A stretch of DNA of 64,000 nt. Origin: Ga0077555 sp046154645. Its GTDB lineage: Bacteria > Pseudomonadota > Alphaproteobacteria > Rhizobiales > Hyphomicrobiaceae. The notes under the pieces are model-generated. The model saw only the letters and a list, made by a program, of their open reading frames with translations. It did no database searches and had not been told where the DNA came from. The position numbers and the translations under genes were made by a program. The DNA lies in NCBI GenBank assembly GCA_046154645.1, contig JBJXDZ010000114.1, forward strand, positions 38,066 through 102,065. Direction: 5' to 3'. This document shows positions 46,423 through 55,065 of the stretch, piece by piece; within the stretch, counting starts at the first letter, position 1, and each line of letters starts with the position of its first letter.

Positions 46423-47295
46423 TCAAACCACCTTCGATCGGAGCGCGCGTTTGACCACCGAGTCGATGGCCATCAGGTCACGCAGCAGGGGTTCGAAGTC
46501 CTTGAGCGGCACCATGTTCGGACCGTCGGAAATCGAGGGGTCGCGGTCCGGTGCCTCGTGTGTTTCGATAAAGAGGCCCGCCACGCCGACACCAACGGCC
46601 GCTCGCGCCAGCACGGGCACCATGCGGCGGTCGCCACCCGAAGATGTGCCCTGGCCGCCGGGCTGCTGCACGGAGTGGGTGGCGTCGAAGATGACCGGCG
46701 TTCCGATCTCGGCCATGATGGCGAGGCCGCGCATGTCGACCACCAGCGTGTTGTAGCCGAACGAGGCGCCACGCTCGGTCACCAGAACGTTCGGGTTGCC
46801 GCTGCCAGTCACCTTGGCGACGACATTTTTCATGTCCCAGGGGGCGAGAAACTGACCCTTCTTGATCTTCACCACCTTGCCGGTCTTGGCGGCAGCGATC
46901 AGCAGGTCAGTCTGGCGGCACAGGAATGCCGGAATCTGCAATACGTCGACGACCGGCGCCACGCGGGTGCAGTGCTCGATCTCGTGCACGTCGGTGACAA
47001 CTGGCAGGCCGTACGTCTCGCGGATCTCGGCAAAGACGGGAATGGCGGCCTCAAGCCCGATGCCGCGTTTGCCCGCCAGTGAGGTGCGGTTGGCCTTGTC
47101 GAAGCTGGTCTTGTAGACGAGACCGATACCAAGCCGGCCGGCGATCTCTTTCAGGGCCGCCGCCATTTCAAGCGCGTGGGCACGGCTTTCCATCTGGCAG
47201 GGGCCCGCAAAGACCGCAATCGGCAGATCCTGGGCGAAGGTAACAGGCCCCACCTTGACGGCGGCGCGCGGCTTAGTTTGGTCTGGGTTGCTCAT
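46423..47295 (-). CDS. kdsA: 3-deoxy-D-manno-octulosonate 8-phosphate synthase
   Basis: A 290-residue enzyme: IAVFAGPCQMESRAHAL, KTSFDKANRTSLAGKRG, LPVVTDVHEIEHC and VIFDATHSVQQPGGQGT are diagnostic. It condenses arabinose-5-phosphate with phosphoenolpyruvate to Kdo-8-phosphate for lipopolysaccharide. Start chosen at the ATG at 47295 behind TAGGAG; a TTG two codons earlier is in the same frame. Confidence 0.96.
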   Translation of the reverse strand: MSNPDQTKPRAAVKVGPVTFAQDLPIAVFAGPCQMESRAHALEMAAALKEIAGRLGIGLVYKTSFDKANRTSLAGKRGIGLEAAIPVFAEIRETYGLPVVTDVHEIEHCTRVAPVVDVLQIPAFLCRQTDLLIAAAKTGKVVKIKKGQFLAPWDMKNVVAKVTGSGNPNVLVTERGASFGYNTLVVDMRGLAIMAEIGTPVIFDATHSVQQPGGQGTSSGGDRRMVPVLARAAVGVGVAGLFIETHEAPDRDPSISDGPNMVPLKDFEPLLRDLMAIDSVVKRALRSKVV

Positions 47296-47389
47296 GCCCA
47301 ACTCCTAGCACAACCGAGTCCCGGCGCGCGATCCCCAGGCCTCAGTCTTCAACGGAAATTCCCCTGCTGCAGCGCAGTCTGGTCACGCC

Positions 47390-48130
47390 TTACTTATTGG
47401 CACTTCCAGTCTGCCCGTTGTTGATCGCCACGTGCTGCCGGACGATCTGCTTCTGCTGCTCGACCATGCGATCGACGGCCCCAGCCGGCGGCTCAGCCCG
47501 GAAATGATAGAGGAAGATCAGGCGCCCGTTCAGCACCCCCATGGAGTAAACCCCGAGAATGAGGCGCTTGTCGCCCGTCGGGGTCTGCACATTCATCAGC
47601 AGACCGGAATAGCAAGCCAACTGATCCTCGGCGAGGACACCCAGCGCCTTGGTCTCGTTGACCTTGATGCCGGCTTCCAGGTTTTTGATTCGATCCTTGA
47701 TCTCGGCGCCGACCTCTTTTTCGATCTGAGCCCCCTCGGACCGCAACGACTGGCAGATCTCCTTGGCTGCCGCCGCTTCCTGTCCCTGCAACTCCGTCTG
47801 CTTGAATTGCAGCGCCACCTGGGCTTGGTGGAAATCATTCAGATACGGCGTGCGGCCAGCGCGCGCATCGTCCAGGTTCTTGCAGCCGGCCGTGTGCAGC
47901 AGCAAGTCGTTGGCGCCTTGAATGGCGCGACTGGAAATGTCGAGTACGTTGGCATCATAGCGTTGATTGCGGTCGAGGGCGCACTGTCCGTCCGGCAGCA
48001 ACAGCTTGATGGCGCGGCCGCCGACATCGACCACGATCGGGGCGGCAGATCTCGGCTGCTGGGCCGCCATTGGCGTTACGCCGAGTCCCATGGCGGCAAT
48101 TGCCGCCAAAACTTGGTAGCGCAGCATCAT
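47390..48130 (-). CDS. Hypothetical secreted protein with helical middle
   Basis: A 246-residue protein with a signal peptide (MMLRYQVLAAIAAMGLGV ... PMAAQ). The middle (about 100-165) is Gln/Lys/Glu-rich and predicted helical (FKQTELQGQEAAAAKEICQS, GAEIKDRIKNLEAGIKV). Three cysteines (QCALDRN, AGCKNLDD, ACYSGLL plus CQSL) suggest disulfide bonding. No family recognised. It starts next to the GFA-family gene, on the same strand. Confidence 0.68.
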   Translation of the reverse strand: MMLRYQVLAAIAAMGLGVTPMAAQQPRSAAPIVVDVGGRAIKLLLPDGQCALDRNQRYDANVLDISSRAIQGANDLLLHTAGCKNLDDARAGRTPYLNDFHQAQVALQFKQTELQGQEAAAAKEICQSLRSEGAQIEKEVGAEIKDRIKNLEAGIKVNETKALGVLAEDQLACYSGLLMNVQTPTGDKRLILGVYSMGVLNGRLIFLYHFRAEPPAGAVDRMVEQQKQIVRQHVAINNGQTGSANK

Positions 48131-48168
48131 TCGTGAACTCCACGATCAGCGGTCCTTAGGAACAGGGA

Positions 48169-48200
48169 CGGGGCCGGCCGCGCCGCTGCAGCGGGCCCCG
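48169..48200 (-). terminator. GC-rich hairpin after the GFA-family gene
   Basis: Arms CGGGGCC (48169-48175) and GGCCCCG (48194-48200), no clear T-run. It may attenuate read-through from the GFA gene into the downstream hypothetical gene. Confidence 0.35.
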
Positions 48201-48212
48201 CTTGAACCAGCT

Positions 48213-48683
48213 TCAGGGCTTGTGCGCGCTGGCGCCAGCCTTGGGGCCCTTCCGGAGGGGCTTGGCGTCCTTGGTGGCGATCTTCTCGAAGCGAGGCAGA
48301 TCATCGTGCACGTCGAACCAGGCGACCTGCTCCTTGATATGCGCGTGTCCCGTTGGCGGCCATTGCTCGGGGTTCTCGAGCGTGCCGTGGAAGAGGTGCA
48401 CTTCCTTCGGCCAGCGGGCACCGGCATAGGCCATCGGCGAGCCGCAGGTCGGGCAGAAATAGCGCTTCACACCCGGCGAGGACTCGTAGATTGCCGGATC
48501 GCCTTTCAGGTAGCGGAACTGGTCGATATTGACACCGACATAGGTGGCCACGGCCGACGATACGGCGCGCCGGCAGCTTTCACAGTGGCAATGCATGACC
48601 CATTTCGGCTTGCCCTCGAACTCGTACTCGATGGCCTTGCAATGGCAACGTCCGCGGGTGGTCTCAGGCTTCGGTGAACTCAT
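48213..48683 (-). CDS. GFA-family zinc protein
   Basis: A 156-residue protein with the zinc-binding cysteines of the glutathione-dependent formaldehyde-activating enzyme fold: GRCHCKAIEYEFEG, VMHCHCESCRRA and YFCPTCGSPMAY. The original formaldehyde-activating function of this family is disputed, and most members have unknown substrates. Start MSSPKPETTRG follows GAGG. Isolated minus-strand gene beside a plus-strand VOC gene. Confidence 0.88.
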   Translation of the reverse strand: MSSPKPETTRGRCHCKAIEYEFEGKPKWVMHCHCESCRRAVSSAVATYVGVNIDQFRYLKGDPAIYESSPGVKRYFCPTCGSPMAYAGARWPKEVHLFHGTLENPEQWPPTGHAHIKEQVAWFDVHDDLPRFEKIATKDAKPLRKGPKAGASAHKP

Positions 48684-48961
48684 GACAGGCCTCGTTGAAG
48701 GTTGAGCGGCGGCGCCGGCACGGACTTGCTGCGCGAGCACAACTCTATCCCGAACATATTTGCCGCGCTAACCAATCAGTAACCAATGAAAAACTTGTGA
48801 ACGCTGTATCATTCTTTGCGCGATGGTTACCGGTGGCGAGGAGAGACGTTGCCGATGACAACCTTGTGAAGCTCGATCGGCATGCACCCGGATGCTGCTG
48901 GTGCTGCCAATCGTTATATCCAAGCCATCACCCAGCATCCCATTTCCTTCCGAGGTACCAC

Positions 48962-49498
48962 ATGAGCCAAGTCAATCGCCCGCACTCGAGCCTGACACCA
49001 GAAGCTCAGGCAGCAACGCCTGTGCACCCTGGCGTGCGCATCGGACATGTGCATCTGAAGGTCTCGGACATCGACAAGGGGCTCGCGTTCTGGCGCGATG
49101 TGCTGGGTTTCGAGGTCATGCAACGTCGGCCCGGCGCCGTCTTCCTGTCGGCCGGCGGCTATCATCATCACATCGCGCTCAACACCTGGGATAGCGCCGG
49201 TGGGCCTCCTGCACCAAAGGCCGCGGCTGGCCTTTACCACGTCGCAATCCTGTATCCTACGCGGCCTGCCCTGGGCGCTGCCCTGAAGCGCGTGCTCGAT
49301 GCGGGCATCGCATTGACCGGCGCGTCGGACCACGGCGTCAGCATCGCGCTTTATCTCGATGATCCCGACGGGAACGGGGTGGAACTCTACTGGGACCGTC
49401 CGGAGGTCGAATGGCCGCGCACCGCCGACAACCGGCTTGAGATGGGGCGCTTGAAGGTCGATCTCGAGGCGCTACTCAAGGAGGGCACCACAGGCTGA
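48962..49498 (+). CDS. VOC-family protein (dioxygenase/glyoxalase-like)
   Basis: A 178-residue protein: GVRIGHVHLKVSDIDKGLAF, RDVLGFEVMQRRPGAVFLSA, HHHIALNTWDSAGG, LYHVAILYPTRPALG and LDDPDGNGVELYWDRP. This is the extradiol-ring-cleavage or CatE-like VOC pattern, with metal ligands in the HVHL and VELY strands. Activity not proven. The start MSQVNRPHSS is the first credible ATG in the frame. Confidence 0.84.
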   Translation: MSQVNRPHSSLTPEAQAATPVHPGVRIGHVHLKVSDIDKGLAFWRDVLGFEVMQRRPGAVFLSAGGYHHHIALNTWDSAGGPPAPKAAAGLYHVAILYPTRPALGAALKRVLDAGIALTGASDHGVSIALYLDDPDGNGVELYWDRPEVEWPRTADNRLEMGRLKVDLEALLKEGTTG

Positions 49499-49599
49499 GT
49501 TGACGGCAGGTCCGCTTCACGATGCTGCAAGCTGTCCTCTTGCGGCTGCAGGGTTGCAGCGCTAGACGGCTGACGACCCTGAGGCGGAGGCGAACCCAA

Positions 49600-50805
49600 A
49601 TGCAGCTCGACCGGCTGAAAACCACCGATGGCATCGACGTCAAAGGTAAACGGGTGCTGGTGCGCGCCGATCTCAACGTGCCGGTCAAGGACGGCAAGGT
49701 GACGGACGCGACGCGTCTCGAGCGGTTGGTGCCGGGCCTGAAGGACCTGGCGGCCCGCGGTGCCAAGGTGATCGTACTTTCCCACTTCGGCCGCCCCAAA
49801 GGGGGGCCTGATACAGAAAACTCACTGGCTCCTGTGGCCGCCATGCTGGCTAAGCTCGCGGGTGTCCCCGTGGCGTTGGCGCCCGATTGCGTCGGCCCTG
49901 CTGCAGAAGCCGCGGTCGCCAAACTGGCCTCTGGCCAAATCGCCGTGCTCGAGAATACCCGCTTCCACAAAGGCGAGGAAAAGAACGAGCCGGCCTTTAC
50001 GGCCGCATTGGCCAAACTCGGCGACATCTTCGTCAATGACGCGTTCTCGGCGGCACACCGGGCACACGCTTCCACGGCGGGGCTCGCCAAACATCTGCCG
50101 GCCTTCGCGGGCCCGCTCCTGATGGAGGAGATCAACGCCCTGCGCACGGCACTCGAGAAGCCGCAGCGGCCGACTGCGGCCATCGTTGGCGGCGCCAAGG
50201 TGTCGACCAAGATCCCCGTGCTCATGAACCTGATGCCCAAGGTCGACAAGCTCATCATCGGCGGCGGCATGGCCAACACGTTTTTGCAAGCGCAAGGCAC
50301 CAATGTCGGAAAATCGCTGGCGGAACCCGATTTCCATGTCACAGCGCGCGAAATCATGGCCGCCGCCAAGGGCAAAGGCTGCGAGATCGTCCTTCCGGTC
50401 GATGGCCGCATCGCCCGCGAGTTCAAGGCCGGTGCTGCGTCGTCCATCGTCGATGTCAAGGCAGTGCCCGCTGATGCCATGATTCTGGATGTCGGCCCGG
50501 CCTCGGTGGCGCATCTCATCAAGGTGCTGGAAAGCTGCAAAACGCTGCTCTGGAACGGCCCGCTCGGCGCCTTCGAGATTTCCCCCTTCGACGAGGGCAC
50601 AGTGGCACTGGCGCAGGCTGCGGCGCGGCTGACCAAGGCCGGCAAGCTGGTCTCGGTAGCAGGCGGCGGAGATACCGTTGCGGCACTCAATGCAGCCGGG
50701 GTGACAGACCAGTTCACCTACGTTTCGACGGCTGGCGGCGCCTTCCTCGAATGGCTCGAGGGTCGCGAATTGCCCGGCATCGCCGCGCTGACGAAAGCCC
50801 GTTGA
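49600..50805 (+). CDS. pgk: Phosphoglycerate kinase
   Basis: A 401-residue enzyme: RVLVRADLNVPVKDGKVTDA, VIVLSHFGRPKGG, VNDAFSAAHRAHAST, VGGAKVSTKIPVL and VAGGGDTVAALN are diagnostic. Catalyses the ATP-forming step of glycolysis. It is followed after 1 bp by gph, so co-transcribed. ATG at 49600 after GGCGGAGGCG. Confidence 0.97.
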   Translation: MQLDRLKTTDGIDVKGKRVLVRADLNVPVKDGKVTDATRLERLVPGLKDLAARGAKVIVLSHFGRPKGGPDTENSLAPVAAMLAKLAGVPVALAPDCVGPAAEAAVAKLASGQIAVLENTRFHKGEEKNEPAFTAALAKLGDIFVNDAFSAAHRAHASTAGLAKHLPAFAGPLLMEEINALRTALEKPQRPTAAIVGGAKVSTKIPVLMNLMPKVDKLIIGGGMANTFLQAQGTNVGKSLAEPDFHVTAREIMAAAKGKGCEIVLPVDGRIAREFKAGAASSIVDVKAVPADAMILDVGPASVAHLIKVLESCKTLLWNGPLGAFEISPFDEGTVALAQAAARLTKAGKLVSVAGGGDTVAALNAAGVTDQFTYVSTAGGAFLEWLEGRELPGIAALTKAR

Positions 50806-50806
50806 C

Positions 50807-51493
50807 ATGGCAACCGGCTGGCCGCGGGCCATCATCTTCGATCTCGACGGCACGCTGGTCGATAGTGCCCCGGACATTGCCAGGGCGTTGAATGCCGGCT
50901 TCGGACCGCTCGGCGTGCCCATGTACGACGCGGCCTCGGCCAAAGCGCTCATCGGGGGTGGCGCACGCGCTGCCATCGATCGGGCGGTGGCCAACGCCGG
51001 CATCGATCCAGGCTCGTTCGATCAAGCCGAGGCCTACAAGCGCTTCATGCAGGCCTATGCCGAGGCTTCAGCCGAGGGCAAAGGCCTCTACGATGGCGCC
51101 CACGAGACGCTCGGCCATCTCAAGGCACGCGGCGTCCCGCTGGCACTGTGTACCAACAAGTCGCACGAGATCGCGCTGATTGCGCTGCGGGCGCTGGGCA
51201 TCGACGGCTATTTCGGCTCGATCCTGGGAGTGCGTGACGGGCACCCGAAAAAGCCGGATCCGCGCATGCTGGAGGCGGCCATCGCGCCATTCGCGGTCGG
51301 CGTCACCGACGTGGTCATGATCGGGGACAGCCATGCCGATATCGGGGCTGCCAAGGCTGCCGGCTGCCTGTCTATCGCCATGAGCTATGGCTACGCCAAG
51401 GGCCCGGTCGCCGACCTCGGTGCCGACCTCATTGTCGACCGGCTGGTGGATCTCCCTTTGGCCATCGAGCGGCTGTGGGCTGGCCGGATGTGA
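50807..51493 (+). CDS. gph: HAD-family phosphatase, phosphoglycolate phosphatase type
   Basis: A 228-residue HAD hydrolase: FDLDGTLVDSAPDIARAL (motif I nucleophile Asp), ALCTNKSHEI (motif II), KKPDPRMLEA (motif III Lys) and MIGDSHADIGAAKAAGC (motif IV). Strings match Gph, which removes 2-phosphoglycolate. It directly follows pgk. Confidence 0.88.
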   Translation: MATGWPRAIIFDLDGTLVDSAPDIARALNAGFGPLGVPMYDAASAKALIGGGARAAIDRAVANAGIDPGSFDQAEAYKRFMQAYAEASAEGKGLYDGAHETLGHLKARGVPLALCTNKSHEIALIALRALGIDGYFGSILGVRDGHPKKPDPRMLEAAIAPFAVGVTDVVMIGDSHADIGAAKAAGCLSIAMSYGYAKGPVADLGADLIVDRLVDLPLAIERLWAGRM

Positions 51494-51561
51494 CGCAGAA
51501 TTGACTTGCGCCAGGGCCTTCGGCACGCCACCTGCTCGTCAGTACCAACCTCGGAGACGCA

Positions 51562-52569
51562 ATGCTGGCCGACCTGTCCATCTATCTGGGTGTGATGCTT
51601 GCTGGGCTGGTCAGCTTCCTGTCGCCCTGCGTCTTGCCGCTGGTGCCGCCCTACCTCGGCTATCTCGGCGGCATGACCATCGAGCAAATGTCGGACAAGG
51701 ACGGCATCGACAACGCCGCTTGGCGCCGCGTGGTGATCGCGGCGCTGTGCTTCGTGCTCGGCTTCTCCACCGTGTTCATCGGCCTTGGCGCCGGAGCGTC
51801 GGCGTTCGGGCAGCTGATCCAGTCCTGGAAGGGACCGTTGTCGATTGCGGCCGGGTTCCTGATCATCCTGTTCGGGCTGCATTTCATCGGCATCCTGCGC
51901 ATACCCATCCTCTACACCGAGGCGCGCTATCACACGGAAATGCGCAGCGCGAGCTACGTCGGGGCCTATCTCATCGGCCTCGCTTTCGCGTTTGGCTGGA
52001 CACCGTGCGTCGGGCCGATCCTGGCCACCGTGCTGGCGGTTGCCGCCAACGAGGGCAGCCTCACGGCCGGCGTAAAACTGCTGACCGCCTATTCGCTTGG
52101 TCTTGGCATTCCCTTCGTGCTGGCGGCCGTCGCCATCCGCCCGTTCATGGGTTTCATCAAGCGCTTCCGCCGCCATCTCGGCACCGTCGAGAAAGTGATG
52201 GGGGCGGTGCTTGTCGTCACCGGCGCGCTGTTCATCGCCAGTCCGGTGCGCGAGGTGCTGGCCAAAGTCGCGCCAAGTCTGAACTCAGTGCCGGGCGGTA
52301 TCAGCAAGCTGCTGGTGCTGATTGGCTTGCCGCTGCTGTTCGGACTGGCTGGTTGGCTGGCCCGCCGATTGAACCGGGGTGAGCTTGGCATGGCGCCGCG
52401 GGCGACAGGCGCAGCGCTGGTCATTTTTGGACTGATCGCGCTCGATGGCTCGATCAATGCGCTGGGTCAGTGGCTGATCGAGAATGTGCCGGTCCTGACC
52501 CAGATCGAAGAGCTGGCGACGTCGAAGAAGCTCCAGACGGACATCCTGAAAAAGGGAGCGGGGCACTAG
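51562..52569 (+). CDS. ccdA: CcdA-like cytochrome c biogenesis protein
   Basis: A 335-residue polytopic protein of the DsbD-gamma/CcdA family: LVSFLSPCVLPLVPPYLG and FAFGWTPCVGPILATVLAVA carry the paired membrane cysteines that pass reducing equivalents across the membrane to periplasmic thioredoxin-like proteins for haem attachment. About seven to eight helices, with a longer C-terminal extension (about residues 215-335) than in the shortest CcdA proteins. The thiD gene starts 13 bp downstream. Confidence 0.9.
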   Translation: MLADLSIYLGVMLAGLVSFLSPCVLPLVPPYLGYLGGMTIEQMSDKDGIDNAAWRRVVIAALCFVLGFSTVFIGLGAGASAFGQLIQSWKGPLSIAAGFLIILFGLHFIGILRIPILYTEARYHTEMRSASYVGAYLIGLAFAFGWTPCVGPILATVLAVAANEGSLTAGVKLLTAYSLGLGIPFVLAAVAIRPFMGFIKRFRRHLGTVEKVMGAVLVVTGALFIASPVREVLAKVAPSLNSVPGGISKLLVLIGLPLLFGLAGWLARRLNRGELGMAPRATGAALVIFGLIALDGSINALGQWLIENVPVLTQIEELATSKKLQTDILKKGAGH

Positions 52570-52582
52570 CTCCGAGGCGGTC

Positions 52583-53416
52583 ATGACGGGTATGGACCTC
52601 AGATCCGCCACGGCACTGACCATTGCCGGCTCCGACAGCTCGGGCGGGGCGGGCGTCCAGGCTGATCTCAAGGCCTTCACTGCGCTTGGCGTCTATGGCG
52701 CCAGCGTCATCACGGCGCTCACCGCCCAGAACACGACCGGCGTGCAAGGTGTCGAGGTGGTGACGCCGGCCTTTGTCGCGGCGCAGATGCGGTCAGTTTT
52801 GGCCGATCTGCGTGTGTGCGCCGTCAAGACGGGTATGCTGGCCAACGCCGAGATTATCTCGGTGGTTGCCGACGAACTGGCGCGGTATCCAGCTATCCCC
52901 CTGGTTGTCGATCCCGTCATGGTCGCAACCAGCGGCGATGCATTGATCGATCCGGATGCCGTTGCAACGCTGAAATCAAAGCTCATTCCACGTGCAACCC
53001 TGATCACGCCGAACCTGCCGGAGGCCGCCCAGTTGCTGGGTGTTACTGTGGCGCCCAACGAGGCCGACGCGTCGCGACAACTCACGGCGCTGGCCAAGCT
53101 CGGTGCCAAGGCGGTGCTGCTGAAAGGCGGCCACGGTGACGGTCCCGAGGCGGTGGATTTGCTCTGGATTGACGGGTGCATCACAAGACTGACCAGCCCG
53201 CGCCTCGCGACCCGGCACACGCATGGTACGGGCTGCACGCTCTCGGCGGCCATTGCCGCGCTGCTGGCGCAGGGCCTCGACCTCGCAACGGCGGTGGCTC
53301 GGGGCAAGACTTTTGTGCATCGTGCCATCGCCTCCGGGGCCAACCTGCAGATTGGCGCCGGCCATGGCCCAGTCGATCATCTTTATGCCATTCGCCGGGC
53401 CGCGCCCGCAGCTTGA
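52583..53416 (+). CDS. thiD: Hydroxymethylpyrimidine/phosphomethylpyrimidine kinase
   Basis: A 277-residue ribokinase-fold enzyme: TIAGSDSSGGAGVQADLKAF, VDPVMVATSGDALID, LITPNLPEAAQLLG and HTHGTGCTLSAAIAALLA are diagnostic. It phosphorylates HMP and HMP-phosphate in thiamine synthesis. Position directly after ccdA suggests read-through. No TPP riboswitch is visible upstream. Confidence 0.95.
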   Translation: MTGMDLRSATALTIAGSDSSGGAGVQADLKAFTALGVYGASVITALTAQNTTGVQGVEVVTPAFVAAQMRSVLADLRVCAVKTGMLANAEIISVVADELARYPAIPLVVDPVMVATSGDALIDPDAVATLKSKLIPRATLITPNLPEAAQLLGVTVAPNEADASRQLTALAKLGAKAVLLKGGHGDGPEAVDLLWIDGCITRLTSPRLATRHTHGTGCTLSAAIAALLAQGLDLATAVARGKTFVHRAIASGANLQIGAGHGPVDHLYAIRRAAPAA

Positions 53417-53585
53417 AGCTCTTGTGACGTGACCGGCGGGCCACAAGGTTGCAGCAGAACTGAGCATTAACCCTGAATCTCTTTGTTGTGCTCGCGATTT
53501 CTTTGCATCCTCGTGAGCGGGGCCACATTGCCTGCGACGACCATTGATCTGACGGCGGGGCACCCTCGCGGAGGCGGCAAGACAA

Positions 53586-54062
53586 ATGCGCAAATTCATC
53601 GGGATATCGGCGCTGGCGACGGTTGCGGTGGCTGCCGCGTCGTTCGGAACACTGGCCAATCCGTCCAAGGATCTGGCTGGGCGATGGACGGGTGGCGGCC
53701 AGATCACCCTGTCGGGTGGCGGCAGCGAAGCCGTCAAATGCATCGCCACTTACCAGGTGTCGAACGGCGGCAATGGCATCCGACAGGCGCTGCGTTGCGC
53801 CAGTTCCAGCTACAAGATTGACGCCGTCGCCAACCTGACGATCAGCGGCAGCTCGGTCTCCGGCGACTGGGAGGAGCGGACCTACTCGACCACGGGCGGC
53901 ATTGGTGGTCGCGTGACGCCGGGCGGGTACAACCTCAACATCAGTGGGCCAACATTCTCGGCGGCAATGCAGGTGTCGGCCTCAGGCTGCAAACAATCGA
54001 TCTTCATCACGCCGAAGGGCTTCGACATCTCGAGGATCTCGCTCAGCCTGAGCAAATGCTGA
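53586..54062 (+). CDS. Hypothetical secreted protein, beta-rich
   Basis: A 158-residue protein starting MRKFIGISALATVAVAAASF (signal peptide). The mature part is Ser/Gly-rich with regular strands (LSGGGSEAVKCIATYQVS, DAVANLTISGSSVSGDWEER, FSAAMQVSASGCKQSIFITP) and three to four cysteines. No family recognised. It converges on the cupin gene 12 bp away. Confidence 0.7.
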   Translation: MRKFIGISALATVAVAAASFGTLANPSKDLAGRWTGGGQITLSGGGSEAVKCIATYQVSNGGNGIRQALRCASSSYKIDAVANLTISGSSVSGDWEERTYSTTGGIGGRVTPGGYNLNISGPTFSAAMQVSASGCKQSIFITPKGFDISRISLSLSKC

Positions 54063-54074
54063 GCGGTATGCAGG

Positions 54075-54437
54075 TCAGCCGACGTCGGTGCGATCGCCTT
54101 TGGTCGTCGGCGCGGAAATGACCAGGAATTCCACCGCGCCGGCTGAACTGTTGCGTGCCTGATGCCGGCTGCCGGGGCGCATCTCGAGGCCATGTCCGGC
54201 GGAAATGGCGTGCTGCATCCCGTCCCGTTCGATGGTCAAGGTGCCGCTCAGGACAAAGAAGAATTGTCGCGCTCGCTGATGATAGTGGCGCATTTCGGTG
54301 GCGCCCGCCGGCATGCGTTCGTGAATGACGCTGAGGTCTGCCCCATTGACCAGATGCCAGCCGTCGCAGACATCGCCCCAGATGTAGTGCTCGGCGGTCA
54401 AATTGCTGATAACGGGTGGGGCGTTGTCAGGGTTCAT
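54075..54437 (-). CDS. Cupin-domain protein
   Basis: A 120-residue single cupin. The motifs MRHYHQRARQFFFVLSG (G-x5-H-x-H-type histidines) and GHGLEMRPGSRHQARNSS with strand SGTLTIERDG match the conserved barrel. Such proteins bind metal for various sugar-isomerase, dioxygenase or sensor roles. Start MNPDNAPPVI at 54437 follows AGGAGACAGCC. It lies downstream of the selenoprotein gene on the same strand, with a terminator-like hairpin between. Confidence 0.84.
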   Translation of the reverse strand: MNPDNAPPVISNLTAEHYIWGDVCDGWHLVNGADLSVIHERMPAGATEMRHYHQRARQFFFVLSGTLTIERDGMQHAISAGHGLEMRPGSRHQARNSSAGAVEFLVISAPTTKGDRTDVG

Positions 54438-54447
54438 GGCTGTCTCC

Positions 54448-54482
54448 TGGCAAGAAAACAGCGGGGCCGCTGTGTGCCCCGC
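54448..54482 (-). terminator. Terminator or attenuator between selenoprotein and cupin genes
   Basis: On the minus strand, GCGGGGC (54482-54476) pairs with GCCCCGC (54467-54461) around an 8-nt loop and is followed by TGTTTTCTT. It lies between the UGSC stop codon and the cupin ribosome-binding site, so it could end or reduce transcription into the cupin gene. Confidence 0.65.
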
Positions 54483-54510
54483 CGCAAGTCCTGTGCGCAA
54501 CCGATGGGCC

Positions 54511-55035
54511 TCAAGCCGAGGTGGTCATCCGGGTTACGATCTCGTCGAACGTCTTGTCGGCAAGGGCGCGCAGTTCTGGGTCGGTGCGATCCTGGATCGG
54601 ATGCGGAACCCAAACGATGGTTGGCTCGTAGCCGAGCGCCTTGGACTGGACTTCGGCGGCTTGAGTGAAGGCGGTCGATATGACCACCAGCGTCGGCACA
54701 CCATTCGTGTCGAGATTTGAGCTGTCGTGCAAACTGCACGTTGTGCATGAGCCTCAATCAGCCAGGCCGATGATCGCCGCCTGCACCTCCGACAGCATCT
54801 TCTGCTTCACTTCAGTCGCCACCAAGCGGCTTGGGCCAGGCTTGGCATAGCGTTTGACCTTGATGCCGCTCTGCGTGAAGCGCTCATCGAGGCGGTTGAG
54901 ATAGACGTCGCCGCGCGCTTTGCCGATGTCGAGGAGACCGATGGTCATCCCTTCCAGGCTTTTCGGACGCGGCGCACGTGTCTTGGTTGAAGGTAGATGC
55001 TCGCCCGTCGGGTCGAGCAACGTTCTGTTGTCCAT
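54511..55035 (-). CDS. UGSC-family selenoprotein (in-frame TGA = Sec94)
   Basis: A 174-residue reading frame, MDNRTLLDPTGEHL to VTRMTTSA, interrupted by one TGA at 54756-54754. Directly at the TGA the text reads ADUGSCTTCSLHD, giving the four-residue U-G-S-C motif after which this family is named; relatives have Cys instead of Sec there. Both halves are coding: upstream KSLEGMTIGLLDIGKARGDV and AAIIGLAD, downstream NLDTNGVPTLVVISTAFTQ, both reading as one alpha/beta protein. A SECIS-like hairpin begins at the TGA. The role is unknown; a Sec-x2-Cys plus Cys is typical of redox chemistry. Treating it as two short ORFs (54754-55035 and 54511-54732) would be wrong. Needs SelA, SelB, SelC and SelD, none of which is in this window. 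Confidence 0.88.
54718..54756 (-). promoter_or_regulatory. Bacterial SECIS-like hairpin at the UGA codon
   Basis: Reading the minus strand from the TGA: UGAG-CU pairs with AGCUCA (one bulged G) at the base, and CGUGCA pairs with UGCACG around a GUU loop at the apex. The loop lies 19 nt after the UGA, within the usual spacing for SelB recognition in bacteria, and the UGA sits at the base of the stem as in fdhF. Prediction by eye; no folding program was run. Confidence 0.75.
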
Positions 55036-55065
55036 ATCCGTCCTTTGACCTCCTGCGGGATGCAA

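Noticed and set aside
52569..52583. TPP riboswitch upstream of thiD
   Set aside because: Only 13 bp separate ccdA from thiD, and no THI-box-like sequence is visible upstream.
54511..54732. Two separate small genes (54754-55035 and 54511-54732)
   Set aside because: They are in one frame, separated only by a TGA followed by the U-G-S-C motif and a SECIS-like hairpin, so one selenoprotein explains both.
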